64,000 nucleotides of DNA from MPNP01 sp026709725 (GCA_965200805.1 OZ241384.1:434001-498000), one strand, 5' to 3'. Shown: positions 54,043 through 63,825, counted from the stretch's first letter. Notes: generated from the sequence alone by a model not told the origin. Numbers and translations: made by a program.

Positions 54043-55737
54043 ATGACTGATCGAACAGCTGGGGCCGCCCTCTTCATCAAACTGAAGGCACTCGGTGTTG
54101 ACTGGGTCTTTGCCAACTCTGGAACAGATTTCCCCCCGATTATTGAAGGGCTGATTGCAGAAAGGCGGCTTGGGACAGAATTGCCCCGCGTGGCCACGGT
54201 TCCCCACGAGCATGTCGCTGTTGGCATGGCCCATGGCTACACCCTGATGAGCGGACATGCACAGGCCGTCATGATGCATACCAATGTCGGCCTGGCCAAC
54301 GGAGCCACCGGTGCGATCAACGCTGCATGTGATCAGATCCCGATGATCCTCATGTCTGGCCGTACACCGGTCACTGAAGGTGGGCGATTCGGCGCACGCA
54401 CTGTCCCCATTGGCTGGGGACAGGAAATGTTCGACCAGGCGGCCCTGATCCGGGAAGCCTGTAAATGGGATTATGAGCTCCGTTTTCCTGATCAGGTGGC
54501 ACCTGTGCTTGATCGTGCCTGGTCAATTGCCAATTCAACGCCATCGGGTCCGGTTTATCTGAGTTTGCCGCGCGAGGTCCTCTGCGAACCCTGCCCGTCA
54601 GACAATCTGGCCGATCCATCACGAATGACACCGGCCCTGACAGCACCCGATCCATCTGCCCTCGCCGCCGCCGCAAAAACACTGGCTGGCGCCAGAATGC
54701 CCCTGATCATTGCCCAGCGGGGGACAGGGTCTGAAAACGCCTTTCGGGCACTGTCAGCGTTTGTCGAGCGTCATGCCATCCCCCTGTCGCATTACTGGGC
54801 CAATCGCATTGCCCTCCCCCTCTCCAGCCCCATGCATGTCGGCTGGCAGGCCGACAGTCTCATCAGATCGGCAGATGTCATCCTGGTCCTTGACGCGCTG
54901 GCTCCCTGGTGGCCTGACCGGGTCAACCCGCATCCCGAGGCAACTGTCATTCACCTTGGACCCGACCCATTGTTTGCCCGCTCCAGCCCAATGCGTACAT
55001 TCCAGGCTGATATCGCCCTCGCCGGCGAGACAGCTCCCACATTACAGACACTGATTGATGCCGTTGATGCACTTCCCTGTGACCGGACATTGATATCCGA
55101 ACGCCGGGAATCCATTGAAACCCTTGCGGCACGGGAACGCAGGTCCCAGCGCAATCGCGCCCGATCCGGGTGCCGGTCACCCATGACCAAGGACTGGGTG
55201 AGTCACTGTCTTGCAACGCACATCAAACGCAATGAGACCAGCGTTTTCCATGAACTTGGCTGCCCGCTGCCATCCCTGCAGCCGGATGATCGGCTCGGAT
55301 ATTTTCAGGAGCCCCATTCCGGGGGTCTTGGCTGGTGTCTGCCGGCCGCCATGGGAGCCAAGCTGGCCGCTCCCGATCGCCTGGTCTTCGCCACCATGGG
55401 CGATGGCAGCTATATGTTCGCCAATCCGGTCGCCTGCCATCAACTCTGCGAGTCCCTGGAGATTCCCATCATCACCCTTGTCCTCAACAACGGGGAATGG
55501 GGCGCTGTGCGCAATTCCGTTGAAGGGCTTTATCCCGATGGACTGGCTGTCAAGGCCAATCAGGTCCCCCTCACATCCCTCCGGCCAAGTCCGAACTTTG
55601 CCCAGATTGCCGCCGCCAGCCGCGCCCACTCCGAAACCATCACCGATGGTGCCGATCTCCCTGCTGCCCTTGAACGCTCCGTCACGGTCGCACTGCAGGA
55701 GAAACGGCAGGTTCTCCTCGACATCGCCATCGAATGA
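54043..55737 (+). CDS. Thiamine-diphosphate enzyme (acetolactate synthase/benzoylformate decarboxylase-like)
   Basis: 564 residues from ATG 54043; TTG 54022 is open but less likely. Three domains of the family are visible. The N-terminal Pyr domain is VDWVFANSGTDFPPIIEGLI with VPHEHVAVGMAHGYTLMSGH (catalytic Glu replaced by His-Glu-His context). The middle domain is PLIIAQRGTGSENAFRAL. The C-terminal PP domain is FATMGDGSYMFANPVACHQL, with the GDG...N cofactor motif. Similar proteins are labelled thiamine pyrophosphate-requiring or acetolactate-synthase-like. The true substrate is unknown and no ilvN-type small subunit is nearby. Confidence 0.88.
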   Translation: MTDRTAGAALFIKLKALGVDWVFANSGTDFPPIIEGLIAERRLGTELPRVATVPHEHVAVGMAHGYTLMSGHAQAVMMHTNVGLANGATGAINAACDQIPMILMSGRTPVTEGGRFGARTVPIGWGQEMFDQAALIREACKWDYELRFPDQVAPVLDRAWSIANSTPSGPVYLSLPREVLCEPCPSDNLADPSRMTPALTAPDPSALAAAAKTLAGARMPLIIAQRGTGSENAFRALSAFVERHAIPLSHYWANRIALPLSSPMHVGWQADSLIRSADVILVLDALAPWWPDRVNPHPEATVIHLGPDPLFARSSPMRTFQADIALAGETAPTLQTLIDAVDALPCDRTLISERRESIETLAARERRSQRNRARSGCRSPMTKDWVSHCLATHIKRNETSVFHELGCPLPSLQPDDRLGYFQEPHSGGLGWCLPAAMGAKLAAPDRLVFATMGDGSYMFANPVACHQLCESLEIPIITLVLNNGEWGAVRNSVEGLYPDGLAVKANQVPLTSLRPSPNFAQIAAASRAHSETITDGADLPAALERSVTVALQEKRQVLLDIAIE

Positions 55738-56386
55738 CACCACCCTGCCCGGCCCTGTCACTCCCGGCCCTCTGTCATCATGGAACGGAGGCTCGATGAG
55801 CACTTGAGCGGCCTGGTGCGGGAATATCTGCCCCCACCCCCTGATTGTCGGCACCGACATCCGTGCCATCACGGATGCTGAGGTCCGGGCAGGCCTGGGA
55901 TGGGGTCACCGGGCGTCAACCCTCGCTCGAGCTTCGCCCCTCCCTCCGGTTGACACCCGGTCGTTGCACCTCAGAGTGGCAGTGGGGTTTCAAAAAAAGC
56001 CGCGTTGGTGTGTCATTCATATGTCGCTTGGCCATGCGGCTCTCCCCATCGGAGCAAAGGATGGCCGCATTGCACCCGGACGGTCACAGCTCTCAAACAG
56101 GGTGTTTTGCAGGATTTTTGCACCTCTCCCCGCGGGGAGAGGTGCAACATCCGCCGCATTCCCGGATTCTCATCCTGTTTGTCGCCAATTCTCAGGTTGA
56201 TTGACGCGCCATACGCCCGGATCGTATCCATCAGTCAATTGCCAACACCAGACTCTCAGACATTCCCCAGGCAAAAGACCCATCGAAAACATGTGAGTGA
56301 TGGATGTCGATCGGTCACTTGTACATATTCTGCTCTTTCGGATGTCCAGATATGCAACTTCAGGCCTTTTTGGCCTAATTTGAGAT
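55738..56386. other. Intergenic region between convergent genes
   Basis: About 650 bp with no supported gene. It contains a perfect 30-bp palindrome at 56118-56147. Short open frames read across it but have no recognisable product. Confidence 0.45.
56118..56147. terminator. Perfect 30-bp palindrome between convergent genes
   Basis: TTGCACCTCTCCCCG followed directly by its reverse complement CGGGGAGAGGTGCAA. As RNA this makes a very stable hairpin. It lies between the convergent TPP-enzyme and nitrilase genes, so a bidirectional terminator fits, but the T-run lies only on the 5' side of the plus strand. A repetitive palindrome is the other option. Confidence 0.5.
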
Positions 56387-57199
56387 TCAATCTGCGACAG
56401 CTGCACCGAACAAGGATCTTAATTCGCCAAGATAGCTGAACTCGAATCGCGCGGCATTCAGCGTCGACCTGGAAATGTCAGCATATATCAGTTCCGGCAG
56501 GTCACATGACGCCCGCGCCAGTTCGACACCGTCAGGATCAAGGATCACGCTCTTCCCAACAAAGTGCATGCCATGCTCCCGGCCAATGCGATTTGCGTAC
56601 GCGACATAGACCTGATTTTCGATCGCGCGCGCGGGGATCAGGCGTTCGGCGATGTGCCCGTTCGGCTTCATGAGCGATGTTGGAACGGCGATCAGGTCGG
56701 CACCAATGCGCGCACATTCTCGTGCGAGTTCTGGAAACTCGATGTCAAAACAGATGAGTACGGCAATCCTGATGCCGTTGAAGACCGCAAGGACAGGCTT
56801 GCGACCCGGTATGAAAACGCGACGTTCCCAATCACCGAAGAGTGCGCGCTTCCGGTAGTTGGCAAGCATCTTTCCGTCCGCCCCGATCAGCATTGCAGAA
56901 TTGTGGACTCCAGCCTCCTTTGCCTCGTAGTACCCCACGAGGATAGCGGTCGCGTTTGACCTTGCCGTCACCTGCAGTTCGAAGACCGTGTTTCGGTCGA
57001 TCTGTCGGGCAATTGGGTCGACGGCATTTCCATTGAAATATCCGGTGAGAAAGCATTCTGGAAAAATGAGAAGATCCACGCCGCAGCGGGCGGCGTGTTC
57101 CGTTGCCCTGGAAATGAACGCCAAATTTTCGGCGATGTCCCCGACCCGGCCCGAATCTTGCCAGATACCCACTTTCAGCGCAGGTACAGAACCGGTCAT
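56387..57199 (-). CDS. Carbon-nitrogen hydrolase (nitrilase family)
   Basis: 270 residues. The catalytic triad is visible: Glu in LLIFPECFLTGY, Lys in YRKRALFGDWE and Cys in AVLICFDIEFPE. The family acts on amides or N-carbamoyl compounds; N-carbamoylputrescine amidase is one possibility, given the Pot-like importer and amine oxidase in the same operon, but this is inference. The ATG overlaps the stop of the preceding permease by four bases. Confidence 0.9.
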   Translation of the reverse strand: MTGSVPALKVGIWQDSGRVGDIAENLAFISRATEHAARCGVDLLIFPECFLTGYFNGNAVDPIARQIDRNTVFELQVTARSNATAILVGYYEAKEAGVHNSAMLIGADGKMLANYRKRALFGDWERRVFIPGRKPVLAVFNGIRIAVLICFDIEFPELARECARIGADLIAVPTSLMKPNGHIAERLIPARAIENQVYVAYANRIGREHGMHFVGKSVILDPDGVELARASCDLPELIYADISRSTLNAARFEFSYLGELRSLFGAAVAD

Positions 57200-57996
57200 G
57201 GCGCGTTGCTCCGGTATGCGCCGAGCAGACGCGGCAGGTCGCCGAACCTAGCCACGGCTCCAAAGACGGCAACAGCAACGAGGACGAACAGAATCGCGGC
57301 GGCGGCCATGACCGGCGTGTAGCCATAGCGAAGGGAGTTGAAGACCTTGATGGGAAGGGTCTCAACTGAAAAACCTGCCACCATGTAGGCGATGATGTAC
57401 TCGTTCAGGCTGAGAACGGCAGCGAAGGCAAATCCGGAAACGAGATGCGGGCGAATCTGCGGGAGTACCACGGTCAGAAAGACCGTCCGGCCATTTGCAC
57501 CCATGGTGCGCGCCGCCTCGACAAGTGACCGGTCTATTCCTTCCAGTCCCAGCGAAACTGTCACCAGCGGGAGTGCCAGCAGAAACACCCCGTGCGAGAC
57601 AACCGTCGCGAGAATGCTCCCGTAAAGACCCAGTGACAGCCAGAACACCAAGAATCCGAGCGCGGATATCACGGGCGGCAGCATGAAGGGGGCGATGCCG
57701 AGACCAAACAGGGTGTGGGTCAACGGGCTTCTGCGTGACCACGCGAGATGTGCCACTGGCAGCGCGATGCTCACTGCAAGAATGGATGCAAGAACGGCGA
57801 CAATCACCGAGTTTGTGAGTGCTGAAGCCCAGTCATTTTCCGTAAAGAGTTCACCATACCATCTGAAAGAGAGTCCCTGAGGCGGAAACAGGAGCCGCTT
57901 GGATTGGTTGAGGGACACCCCGGCGATGACAACAAGCGGCGCGGCCAGGAACAGCAACACAATTCCCACCAACGCCTTGCAGGCCAGGTTCGTCAT
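57196..57996 (-). CDS. ABC transporter permease (PotC-like)
   Basis: 266 residues, six helices, with the EAA loop RSLVEAARTMGANGRTVFLT near residues 150-170. The N-terminus VIAGVSLNQSKRLLFPPQGL and the LNEYIIAYMVAG segment are typical of spermidine/putrescine-type (PotC) permeases. ATGA overlaps couple it to the neighbours on both sides. Confidence 0.92.
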   Translation of the reverse strand: MTNLACKALVGIVLLFLAAPLVVIAGVSLNQSKRLLFPPQGLSFRWYGELFTENDWASALTNSVIVAVLASILAVSIALPVAHLAWSRRSPLTHTLFGLGIAPFMLPPVISALGFLVFWLSLGLYGSILATVVSHGVFLLALPLVTVSLGLEGIDRSLVEAARTMGANGRTVFLTVVLPQIRPHLVSGFAFAAVLSLNEYIIAYMVAGFSVETLPIKVFNSLRYGYTPVMAAAAILFVLVAVAVFGAVARFGDLPRLLGAYRSNAP

Positions 57997-58850
57997 GACA
58001 CATTGCCCTTGCGGTCGGTGCTGGCTGCGAGAGCAAGGCCGACAAGCGCAAGGGACACCAGCAGAAGAAACATTGCCATTGAGGCGGCGAAAGGAATGTT
58101 CGACTGGAAAATGGCCTGGTCGGTGATATGCACGGGCAATGTCCAGTGCCGGGGTCTTCCGAGAACCTGGGGCAGCAGGTAAGCACCAAGAGTGAACACG
58201 AACACCAGGATCATGGCACCGATGATGGTACGCCTCATGATTGGCAGCGTCACGCTGACAAACGCGCGCGGCGGAGACGCCCCGGACATGCGGGCCGCCT
58301 CGGACAGTTCAGGATCAAGCCGGGAAACCGCAGGGTACATTGTGAGAACCGCGTACGGAAAACCCAGATAGGCAAGCCCGAGCATGAGAGCCAAAATGCC
58401 CGGCGCATAGGCCTGTGGACCATCAGTCAGACCCAGGAACGCGAGCAGGTTGCCGATGCCGGCAGTCTGCGACAACAGGGTCGACCATGCAAAGCCGATG
58501 ATGACTTCCGACAGCGACAGGACCGACAGGATGAAAACCAGCACGACGGATTGCGCCCGCCGGCGCATCCGGCTGATGATGTAGGTGAAGGGAAAGGCGG
58601 TCACGACGACGACTGCCGCTGTCCCGGCCGCCAGCGTGATCGAGATGAGCAGGATCCCGCCAAAGAACGGCGTCAGAAAACGGATGTAGTTGGTGAGTTC
58701 GAACGAGGGTTCGAAGAGACCCCCTTCAACCCTCTCGAAAAAGCTGACCGCAAGCATTATCGTGAACGGAACAACGAAGAAGATAACCAGCACCGCCGCC
58801 GGCATCAGCACCTGTGTCCAGAAGGTCGTCCCGTCCCGCTGGGTCATCAT
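57993..58850 (-). CDS. ABC transporter permease (PotB-like)
   Basis: 285 residues. It has a long first periplasmic loop (VEGGLFEPSFELTNYIRFLT) and the EAA loop ELSEAARMSGASPPRAFVSV, as in PotB. It overlaps the ATPase stop and the next permease start by four bases each. It is the second channel subunit of the importer. Confidence 0.92.
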   Translation of the reverse strand: MMTQRDGTTFWTQVLMPAAVLVIFFVVPFTIMLAVSFFERVEGGLFEPSFELTNYIRFLTPFFGGILLISITLAAGTAAVVVVTAFPFTYIISRMRRRAQSVVLVFILSVLSLSEVIIGFAWSTLLSQTAGIGNLLAFLGLTDGPQAYAPGILALMLGLAYLGFPYAVLTMYPAVSRLDPELSEAARMSGASPPRAFVSVTLPIMRRTIIGAMILVFVFTLGAYLLPQVLGRPRHWTLPVHITDQAIFQSNIPFAASMAMFLLLVSLALVGLALAASTDRKGNVS

Positions 58851-59899
58851 TGCGGCATCAACGCCACGCGACTGGTGTTGAAGCTGATGCCGACTCTTTG
58901 TCCTGTCTCGACCGGCGGGCGATCCTTGGGTGTCGAAACCGACAATATCGTCTGACCATGCACCGCCACAGAAATCTCAACGCTGGCACCCAGGTCGCGG
59001 ATAAATTCGACCACACCCTCAAAGTCATTTTCGCCGACAGTGGGTTTGAGGGACACATCTTCGGGACGAACCGCAAGCATCCCGTCCTTGCCGACGGATA
59101 TGCCGGATGCGCGGCCCTCTGGGATGGTCACCCGCCGCCCGAAGATCTCGACGGTTTCCCCCTTGGCCCGGCGGCACTCCAGAAGATTGGCCGCACCGAT
59201 GAAACTCGCGACAAAGGAGTTTGCAGGATTGTGATAAATCTCAATCGGGGGTGCCGCCTGAAGAATACATCCCCGGTTCATCACGACAACCAAGTCCGCC
59301 ATGGTCATGGCTTCGCGCTGGTCATGTGTCACGACGACAGTCGTGATGCCAAGTCTTTGTTGGAGCAAACGCAGTTCGACCTGCATGTGTTCCCGCAGCA
59401 GGGCATCAAGCGCAGACAAGGGTTCATCAAGAAGGAAGAGCGTTGGTTCAATGGCAAGGGCCCGAGCAATCGCCACACGCTGACGTTGACCACCCGACAG
59501 CTGATGGATCCGCCGATCCCGCACATCGTGAAGTTTCACCAGATCAAGCAGTTCATCCACGCGCATCTTGCAGGTGGTCCGGGCAATCCTGCGGATTCTG
59601 AGCGGATAGGCAACATTCTCTGCAACTGTGAGATGTGGAAACAGCGCAAGCGACTGGAACACCATCCCGATGCCGCGATCATGGGCCGGGACACTTGACA
59701 AGTCAACGCCATCGAACAGAATCCGGCCAGCGGTCGGAACCTCAAGGCCTGCGATCAGCCTGAGCAGGGTCGTCTTGCCACAGCCGGAAGGGCCGAGCAG
59801 GCATACGAACCGTCCGTCAGGAAAGTCGAACGTCACACCGTCAATTGCGACCACCCCGCCATACGTCCGGACAAGGCCCTCCCCGCGGAGAGACGTCAT
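58847..59899 (-). CDS. ABC transporter ATP-binding protein (PotA-like)
   Basis: 350 residues. Walker A GPSGCGKTTLLR, Q-loop VFQSLALFPHLTV, signature LSGGQRQRVAIARAL, Walker B LFLLDEPLSALDALL and VTHDQREAM are intact. The C-terminal TOBE domain includes LAVRPEDVSLKP. It is the motor of the Pot-like importer. Coupled to the PotB-like gene by ATGA. Confidence 0.93.
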   Translation of the reverse strand: MTSLRGEGLVRTYGGVVAIDGVTFDFPDGRFVCLLGPSGCGKTTLLRLIAGLEVPTAGRILFDGVDLSSVPAHDRGIGMVFQSLALFPHLTVAENVAYPLRIRRIARTTCKMRVDELLDLVKLHDVRDRRIHQLSGGQRQRVAIARALAIEPTLFLLDEPLSALDALLREHMQVELRLLQQRLGITTVVVTHDQREAMTMADLVVVMNRGCILQAAPPIEIYHNPANSFVASFIGAANLLECRRAKGETVEIFGRRVTIPEGRASGISVGKDGMLAVRPEDVSLKPTVGENDFEGVVEFIRDLGASVEISVAVHGQTILSVSTPKDRPPVETGQRVGISFNTSRVALMPQ

Positions 59900-59943
59900 A
59901 AGGCTCCTCCGAAGGCCTCCCGCCCACCAGCACTCAGAATGGC

Positions 59944-61035
59944 CTACCGAACGATCAGTTCAGACCATTTCTGGCTCAACCAGTCTCCACGGGCCTCATA
60001 TATGTCGTAACGTGGCAGGATCGGAGAAATGTCGCTCGCGACGGCGGCAAACTCTTCGTCAGTCAGGTCTGTCATCTCACGCATGATCGTGGGTGCTGTT
60101 CCGACGAAGCGCGACAGCTTCGACTGGACTGAAGGCTGGCACATGTAATCAATGAACACATGGGCCTCTTCAAGCCGCTCCGATGCCTTCGAAACGCTCC
60201 ATGAACCGGAATCCAGAACACCGCCTTCTTCCGGGAACGTGGATCGAACAGGCTTGCCGTCAGCCGCCGCGAGGCCTGTCACGTCATGGTAATACTGGCC
60301 CATCGGTATCTCACCGGTCTCCAGTGCCTGCTGGAACTGCCCTTCGTCACGATACCACAGGCGGACATTTGGCCTGACTTCCGCGAGCTTGTCCATGACC
60401 TGGAGAATGCCAGCCTCTGTGTCAAGAATTTTGATACCGCCAAACCATGTCGTGGCGGTGATTTCCAGCAGGAAGGAGTTCGTCACGAGGGCTAGAAGGC
60501 CAAGCCTCTCCTCGTTCGCCGGATCCCAGAGCACCCTCCAGCTTCCGGGCGCGACGGGGTAGATGTCGGTGTTGGTCACGAGAGTGATGTACCATGCCAC
60601 AGCACCGATTCCGCTGACCGACCCATCATCGTAACGGTGCACGAAATGGTCCGGCAAGTTGCCAGCATTTGGCAGGCGACTTTCGTCAAGCGGTGCCCAG
60701 AGTCTGCTTTTCTGTCCCTTCAGTCGCGGCACCTGCGCCATCATGGAGACATCCGCGGGCGCCTGACCCGCCCGCGCCGCAGCCTGCAGTTGGACAAGCC
60801 AAGCCTCGCCTGTCGGCTCGCCAATCGATTCAACCGGAATTCCCGTTTCCTTGGTGAATTCCGGATAGATGTGCGCGTCAAACGAGTCCTGGAAATATCC
60901 ACCATAGGTGCCGACCCGAAGCGTTGCGGTGGAATCCGCCCGACCAATGAATGGCATGGCCAAGGTCGCCGCACCGAGGCTGGCCGCGGACCCCGCCAGA
61001 AAACCTCTGCGCTTGATCCTGTGTGACATCTGCAT
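59944..61035 (-). CDS. ABC substrate-binding protein (PotD-like), Tat-type leader
   Basis: 363 residues with GGGAGA before ATG 61035. The leader SHRIKRRGFLAGSAASLGAA carries a twin-arginine motif (RRGFLAG), so export by the Tat route is likely. The mature part starts ATLRVGTYGGYFQDSFDAHI and includes YPEFTKETGIPVESI, like PotD/PotF polyamine-type binding proteins. It lies 37 bp downstream of the decayed amine oxidase gene. Substrate is not certain; polyamines fit the neighbourhood. Confidence 0.9.
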   Translation of the reverse strand: MQMSHRIKRRGFLAGSAASLGAATLAMPFIGRADSTATLRVGTYGGYFQDSFDAHIYPEFTKETGIPVESIGEPTGEAWLVQLQAAARAGQAPADVSMMAQVPRLKGQKSRLWAPLDESRLPNAGNLPDHFVHRYDDGSVSGIGAVAWYITLVTNTDIYPVAPGSWRVLWDPANEERLGLLALVTNSFLLEITATTWFGGIKILDTEAGILQVMDKLAEVRPNVRLWYRDEGQFQQALETGEIPMGQYYHDVTGLAAADGKPVRSTFPEEGGVLDSGSWSVSKASERLEEAHVFIDYMCQPSVQSKLSRFVGTAPTIMREMTDLTDEEFAAVASDISPILPRYDIYEARGDWLSQKWSELIVR

Positions 61036-61071
61036 TTCAGTTCTCCCTGTTCTGTATGATAAGAAATTTTG

Positions 61072-61726
61072 TCATGATTCGGGAAGTTTCACTGGAGCCA
61101 TTTTCTCATAGATCACGTCATCGCCCGGACCGGGATTCGCGCCAAAGCTGCGTCCTCCCAGGTGCTTCATCACGCCCCAGGCCGCGTTCGGTCCAGCATG
61201 AATTGCGCCTTCGCTCCATCCTCCAGTCCAAGAAATATCGTCCCCAGCCAGAAAAGCACCATTGGCAATGGAGACTCCATCCTCCTTGAAGGCTGTGAAC
61301 AGTTCGCGCTGGATGCGATAATCGCCAGGTAGGTTATTCTTGAAGGTTCCGATGAATCGGGGTTGATCATCCCAAATAATCGACAATGGCTCGCCGATGA
61401 ACAGTTCTGCCATCGACTCATTGGGATTCACCGACCGGGAATATTCGGCTGCTGAATCGCCCGCCGAGAGTCACGTCGGAAACCTCATAGACCACCGGCT
61501 TCAAGCCAATACGCATCAATTCAAATGCTGCGACGAGACCCGCAACACCACCACCAATGACTGCGACTGGCGTGCCCAGTTTGTCAGACGGAACCTCACC
61601 GATGCCATCGGAGGACGACCGGGTAAGGTAATCCCCATAGTCGAACGGAAAATCCGCTATGAGCATCTTGATGTCCGTGTCTCCGTATCCGGGACTGATC
61701 GCAATCTTGTTGGCATATACAGCCAT
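61072..61726 (-). pseudogene. Flavin monoamine oxidase with large internal deletion
   Basis: The N-terminal 102 residues (ATG 61726) include GTPVAVIGGGVAGLVAAFEL, the FAD-binding motif, and end LGGRFSSRIFPVG then ESQ and a stop. The C-terminal 119 residues in another frame (from about 61431) read NPNESMAELFIGEP and AFLAGDDISWTGGWSEGAIH, the typical flavin-site end of amine oxidases. The middle (~300 residues) is missing and the frames do not match, so a deletion plus frameshift has destroyed the gene. It is first in the Pot-like operon, where an amine oxidase would make sense. Confidence 0.85.
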
Positions 61727-62037
61727 GTCTTCATTCCATTTCGGTAAAGAATGCCGGCACGCAAAATACGGTATCCTGCAGCCGCTACAATGTCATGCAA
61801 GACATCACAACTCAAAACACTCGACAGTCCCCTCCATCACAAGGAAGACTCCGCACAATTCGGCCAAAAGTTCCCGGTGAATCTGGCAAATATACGGACT
61901 GTCCCTCAAGAGACCAGCCTCCTAAATTTCAAATGTGCGGCTCCGAACTCAGTTGGCTTGACCAAGAGAGGCAATAAAACCGGACAGCAATGGTCCCGTG
62001 TTCTCATGGTGCTCCCCAAGTCACTGTGGAACACATT
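61727..62037. other. Intergenic region, nothing recognised
   Basis: About 310 bp between the amine oxidase start and the PD-(D/E)XK gene stop. No gene recognised. It should contain the promoter of the polyamine-type operon. Confidence 0.35.
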
Positions 62038-62547
62038 TCATTGAACGCACCAGGGAATGGATGCGTGAAGATGGGTCCGACCACAAATGATGGGATGGGC
62101 GTCGATCGCCCTCAACTTCCCGGTTCTGAGCTTTTGCAATAACGAGGCAGTGGTGGCGGACCCTGGTCGGAGTCTCGATTGGATCGAAGGTTGTTCCAAA
62201 TGAAGAACAGCGCGCCACTTTTTCGTTTTCAGGGACTGTCCGGCCTGTTGTTTCTCGTTGGGATCGTTCGCCATTTTTGCTGCCGCAGCCAGGCCTGCCA
62301 GGGTATCCTTGACCTTTATCGCAAATTCGTCAGCAATGCATGAGGGTTTGGTGCGGGGATGATGCCGGTAGTCCTTGACCTCAATCAACCAGGAGACATT
62401 GCTGTCGATGCAAAGGATATCAACGGCCTTGCACCCACCTGCGACAGACTGGAATTGACACCGACAAAAGGACCACTCATCATATTTGCTGACCTGGCAG
62501 GATGCCGGAAAGATGAAGGTGAGTTTCCCTTCCGCGAGTGTTGTCAT
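62038..62547 (-). CDS. PD-(D/E)XK nuclease-like protein coupled to an AAA ATPase
   Basis: 169 residues from ATG 62547. KAVDILCIDSNVSWLIEVKDYR has Asp and, 13 residues on, Glu-x-Lys, the PD-(D/E)XK pattern. LAEGKLTFIFPASCQVSKYD at the start and LHLEQPSIQSRLRP further on look conserved-protein-like, but I know no named family. The ATG overlaps the stop of the upstream AAA ATPase gene (TAATG), so the pair is translated together. A two-part ATPase/nuclease defence module is a reasonable hypothesis. No transmembrane or signal sequence is seen. Confidence 0.65.
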   Translation of the reverse strand: MTTLAEGKLTFIFPASCQVSKYDEWSFCRCQFQSVAGGCKAVDILCIDSNVSWLIEVKDYRHHPRTKPSCIADEFAIKVKDTLAGLAAAAKMANDPNEKQQAGQSLKTKKWRAVLHLEQPSIQSRLRPGSATTASLLQKLRTGKLRAIDAHPIICGRTHLHASIPWCVQ

Positions 62548-63614
62548 TATCCGGCCTCCGCACCCGGCATGAAACATTCGACATAACGGTCAGACTGCCT
62601 CAGGTCCTCTTCCAGCAAGAGCAGCGGCTCGACATCCTCAATGTCGTTGGACCGGGATACAACGACACCATCATCGCCTCTGTCCAGTGCAAAATAGCGA
62701 TGACAGGCTGTGTCAAACTCACATTTGAGCAGGACCTCGAACTCCCGGAGCAGGAACAGGCTGTGTGTGGCAAGGATAACCTGGACGCCGGCCTGACAGA
62801 TGCCGAGGATCGCCTTTGCGATTTCATGGATGAGTTGGGGATTGAGATTGGCCTCCGGCTCATCCCAGAACAGGCATCCCCGCTCAGGAAGCGATCCCGT
62901 GGCAATCAAGCGCACCAGCATGGAGAGTTTCCGCCACCCTTCTGCAACCAAAGGCATCTCCAGATTGCCCGCATTGAACGGTTTCAGATAGAATCGACCG
63001 TTGCTGTCAAGAACCACGCGACCACCGAGCTGTTTCTCCAAGGGCGCAATCAGGTCTGCGATGACTGCTTCTCGTTTCACCTTGAGAGCCGGGGCACCGA
63101 GCAGGAGACAGGTATCCCGCCAGGTCTCATCGAATTCCAAATGGCGTGTTTCATAGAGCGAGACAAATCCGGGATAGATGGTGAGCAACTCCCGGGTGGG
63201 AATGAAGACAGGGGGGCAGGTCTGCCATTCGGCGAGAGGGCTGTTCACGGTGACTTCGGATTTGGCAAGGGAGGAGAATGCAAAGGACACGCATAACTCA
63301 GGCTGCCTGAATCGGAGGCTCACTTCACAACTGTTATGTCCTCTCTGACGGTGCACAAGGCGACCGAGTCGATCTTCCGGACGGAAGACACCGTCAAGCT
63401 TTTCAGCAATCCTGGTCTGGAGCAGTGTTTTTGTAGGTCATCCGTTGCGCTTCCTCGATTCTTGAGCGCTCATGGCCATGATTGAATACGGGAGTTTCAG
63501 AAGATGGGTCTTTCCTGTTCCATTCGCCCCGACAATGACGTTTAGGCCTCTGGAAAACTTCAGATCTGCATCTTTGAAGACTGTAAAATCTTTGATTGTA
63601 AGAGATTTAAGCAT
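62547..63614 (-). pseudogene. AAA family ATPase (OLD/RecF-like), in-frame stop
   Basis: From ATG 63614 the frame reads LKSLTIKDFTVFKDADLKFS, then GLNVIVGANGTGKTHLLKLP (Walker A), and meets TGA at 63440-63438. The same frame continues PTKTLLQTRIAEKLDGVFRP and on to GCLFWDEPEANLNPQLIHEI (Walker B), VILATHSLFLLRE and the stop at 62547. Apart from the one TGA, all 355 codons form a complete SMC/RecF-like ATPase of the kind found with OLD nucleases, but without a TOPRIM domain. The stop may be a real mutation or a base error. Partner: the PD-(D/E)XK gene downstream. Confidence 0.8.
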
Positions 63615-63825
63615 CTGCCAGTTCTTCCTCTTGGGCATGCAACGAAGGGAATTTACAGAAAACCCGCGCTGATTGCACCTGCTGTCTTAAGCAACAGACA
63701 TCTGAAGAGAACAGGCCGGTTGATCTGTCGGACGGTCTGCCACCCTGACACCGAACCTGATGTCATTCCGATGATTCCGATGCTTTCGGAATTGGCAGAT
63801 GTATAAGCAAGTCCAGTGCTTGACA
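63615..63825. other. Short intergenic region
   Basis: Upstream of the AAA ATPase gene; probably contains its promoter. A near-repeat GATGATTCCGAT/TCCGATGATTCCGAT is seen around 63764-63782 without obvious meaning. Confidence 0.3.

Noticed and set aside
63438..63440. Selenocysteine or other recoding at the TGA in the AAA ATPase
   Set aside because: No selenocysteine family context and no obvious stem-loop was recognised; a simple mutation or base error is more likely.
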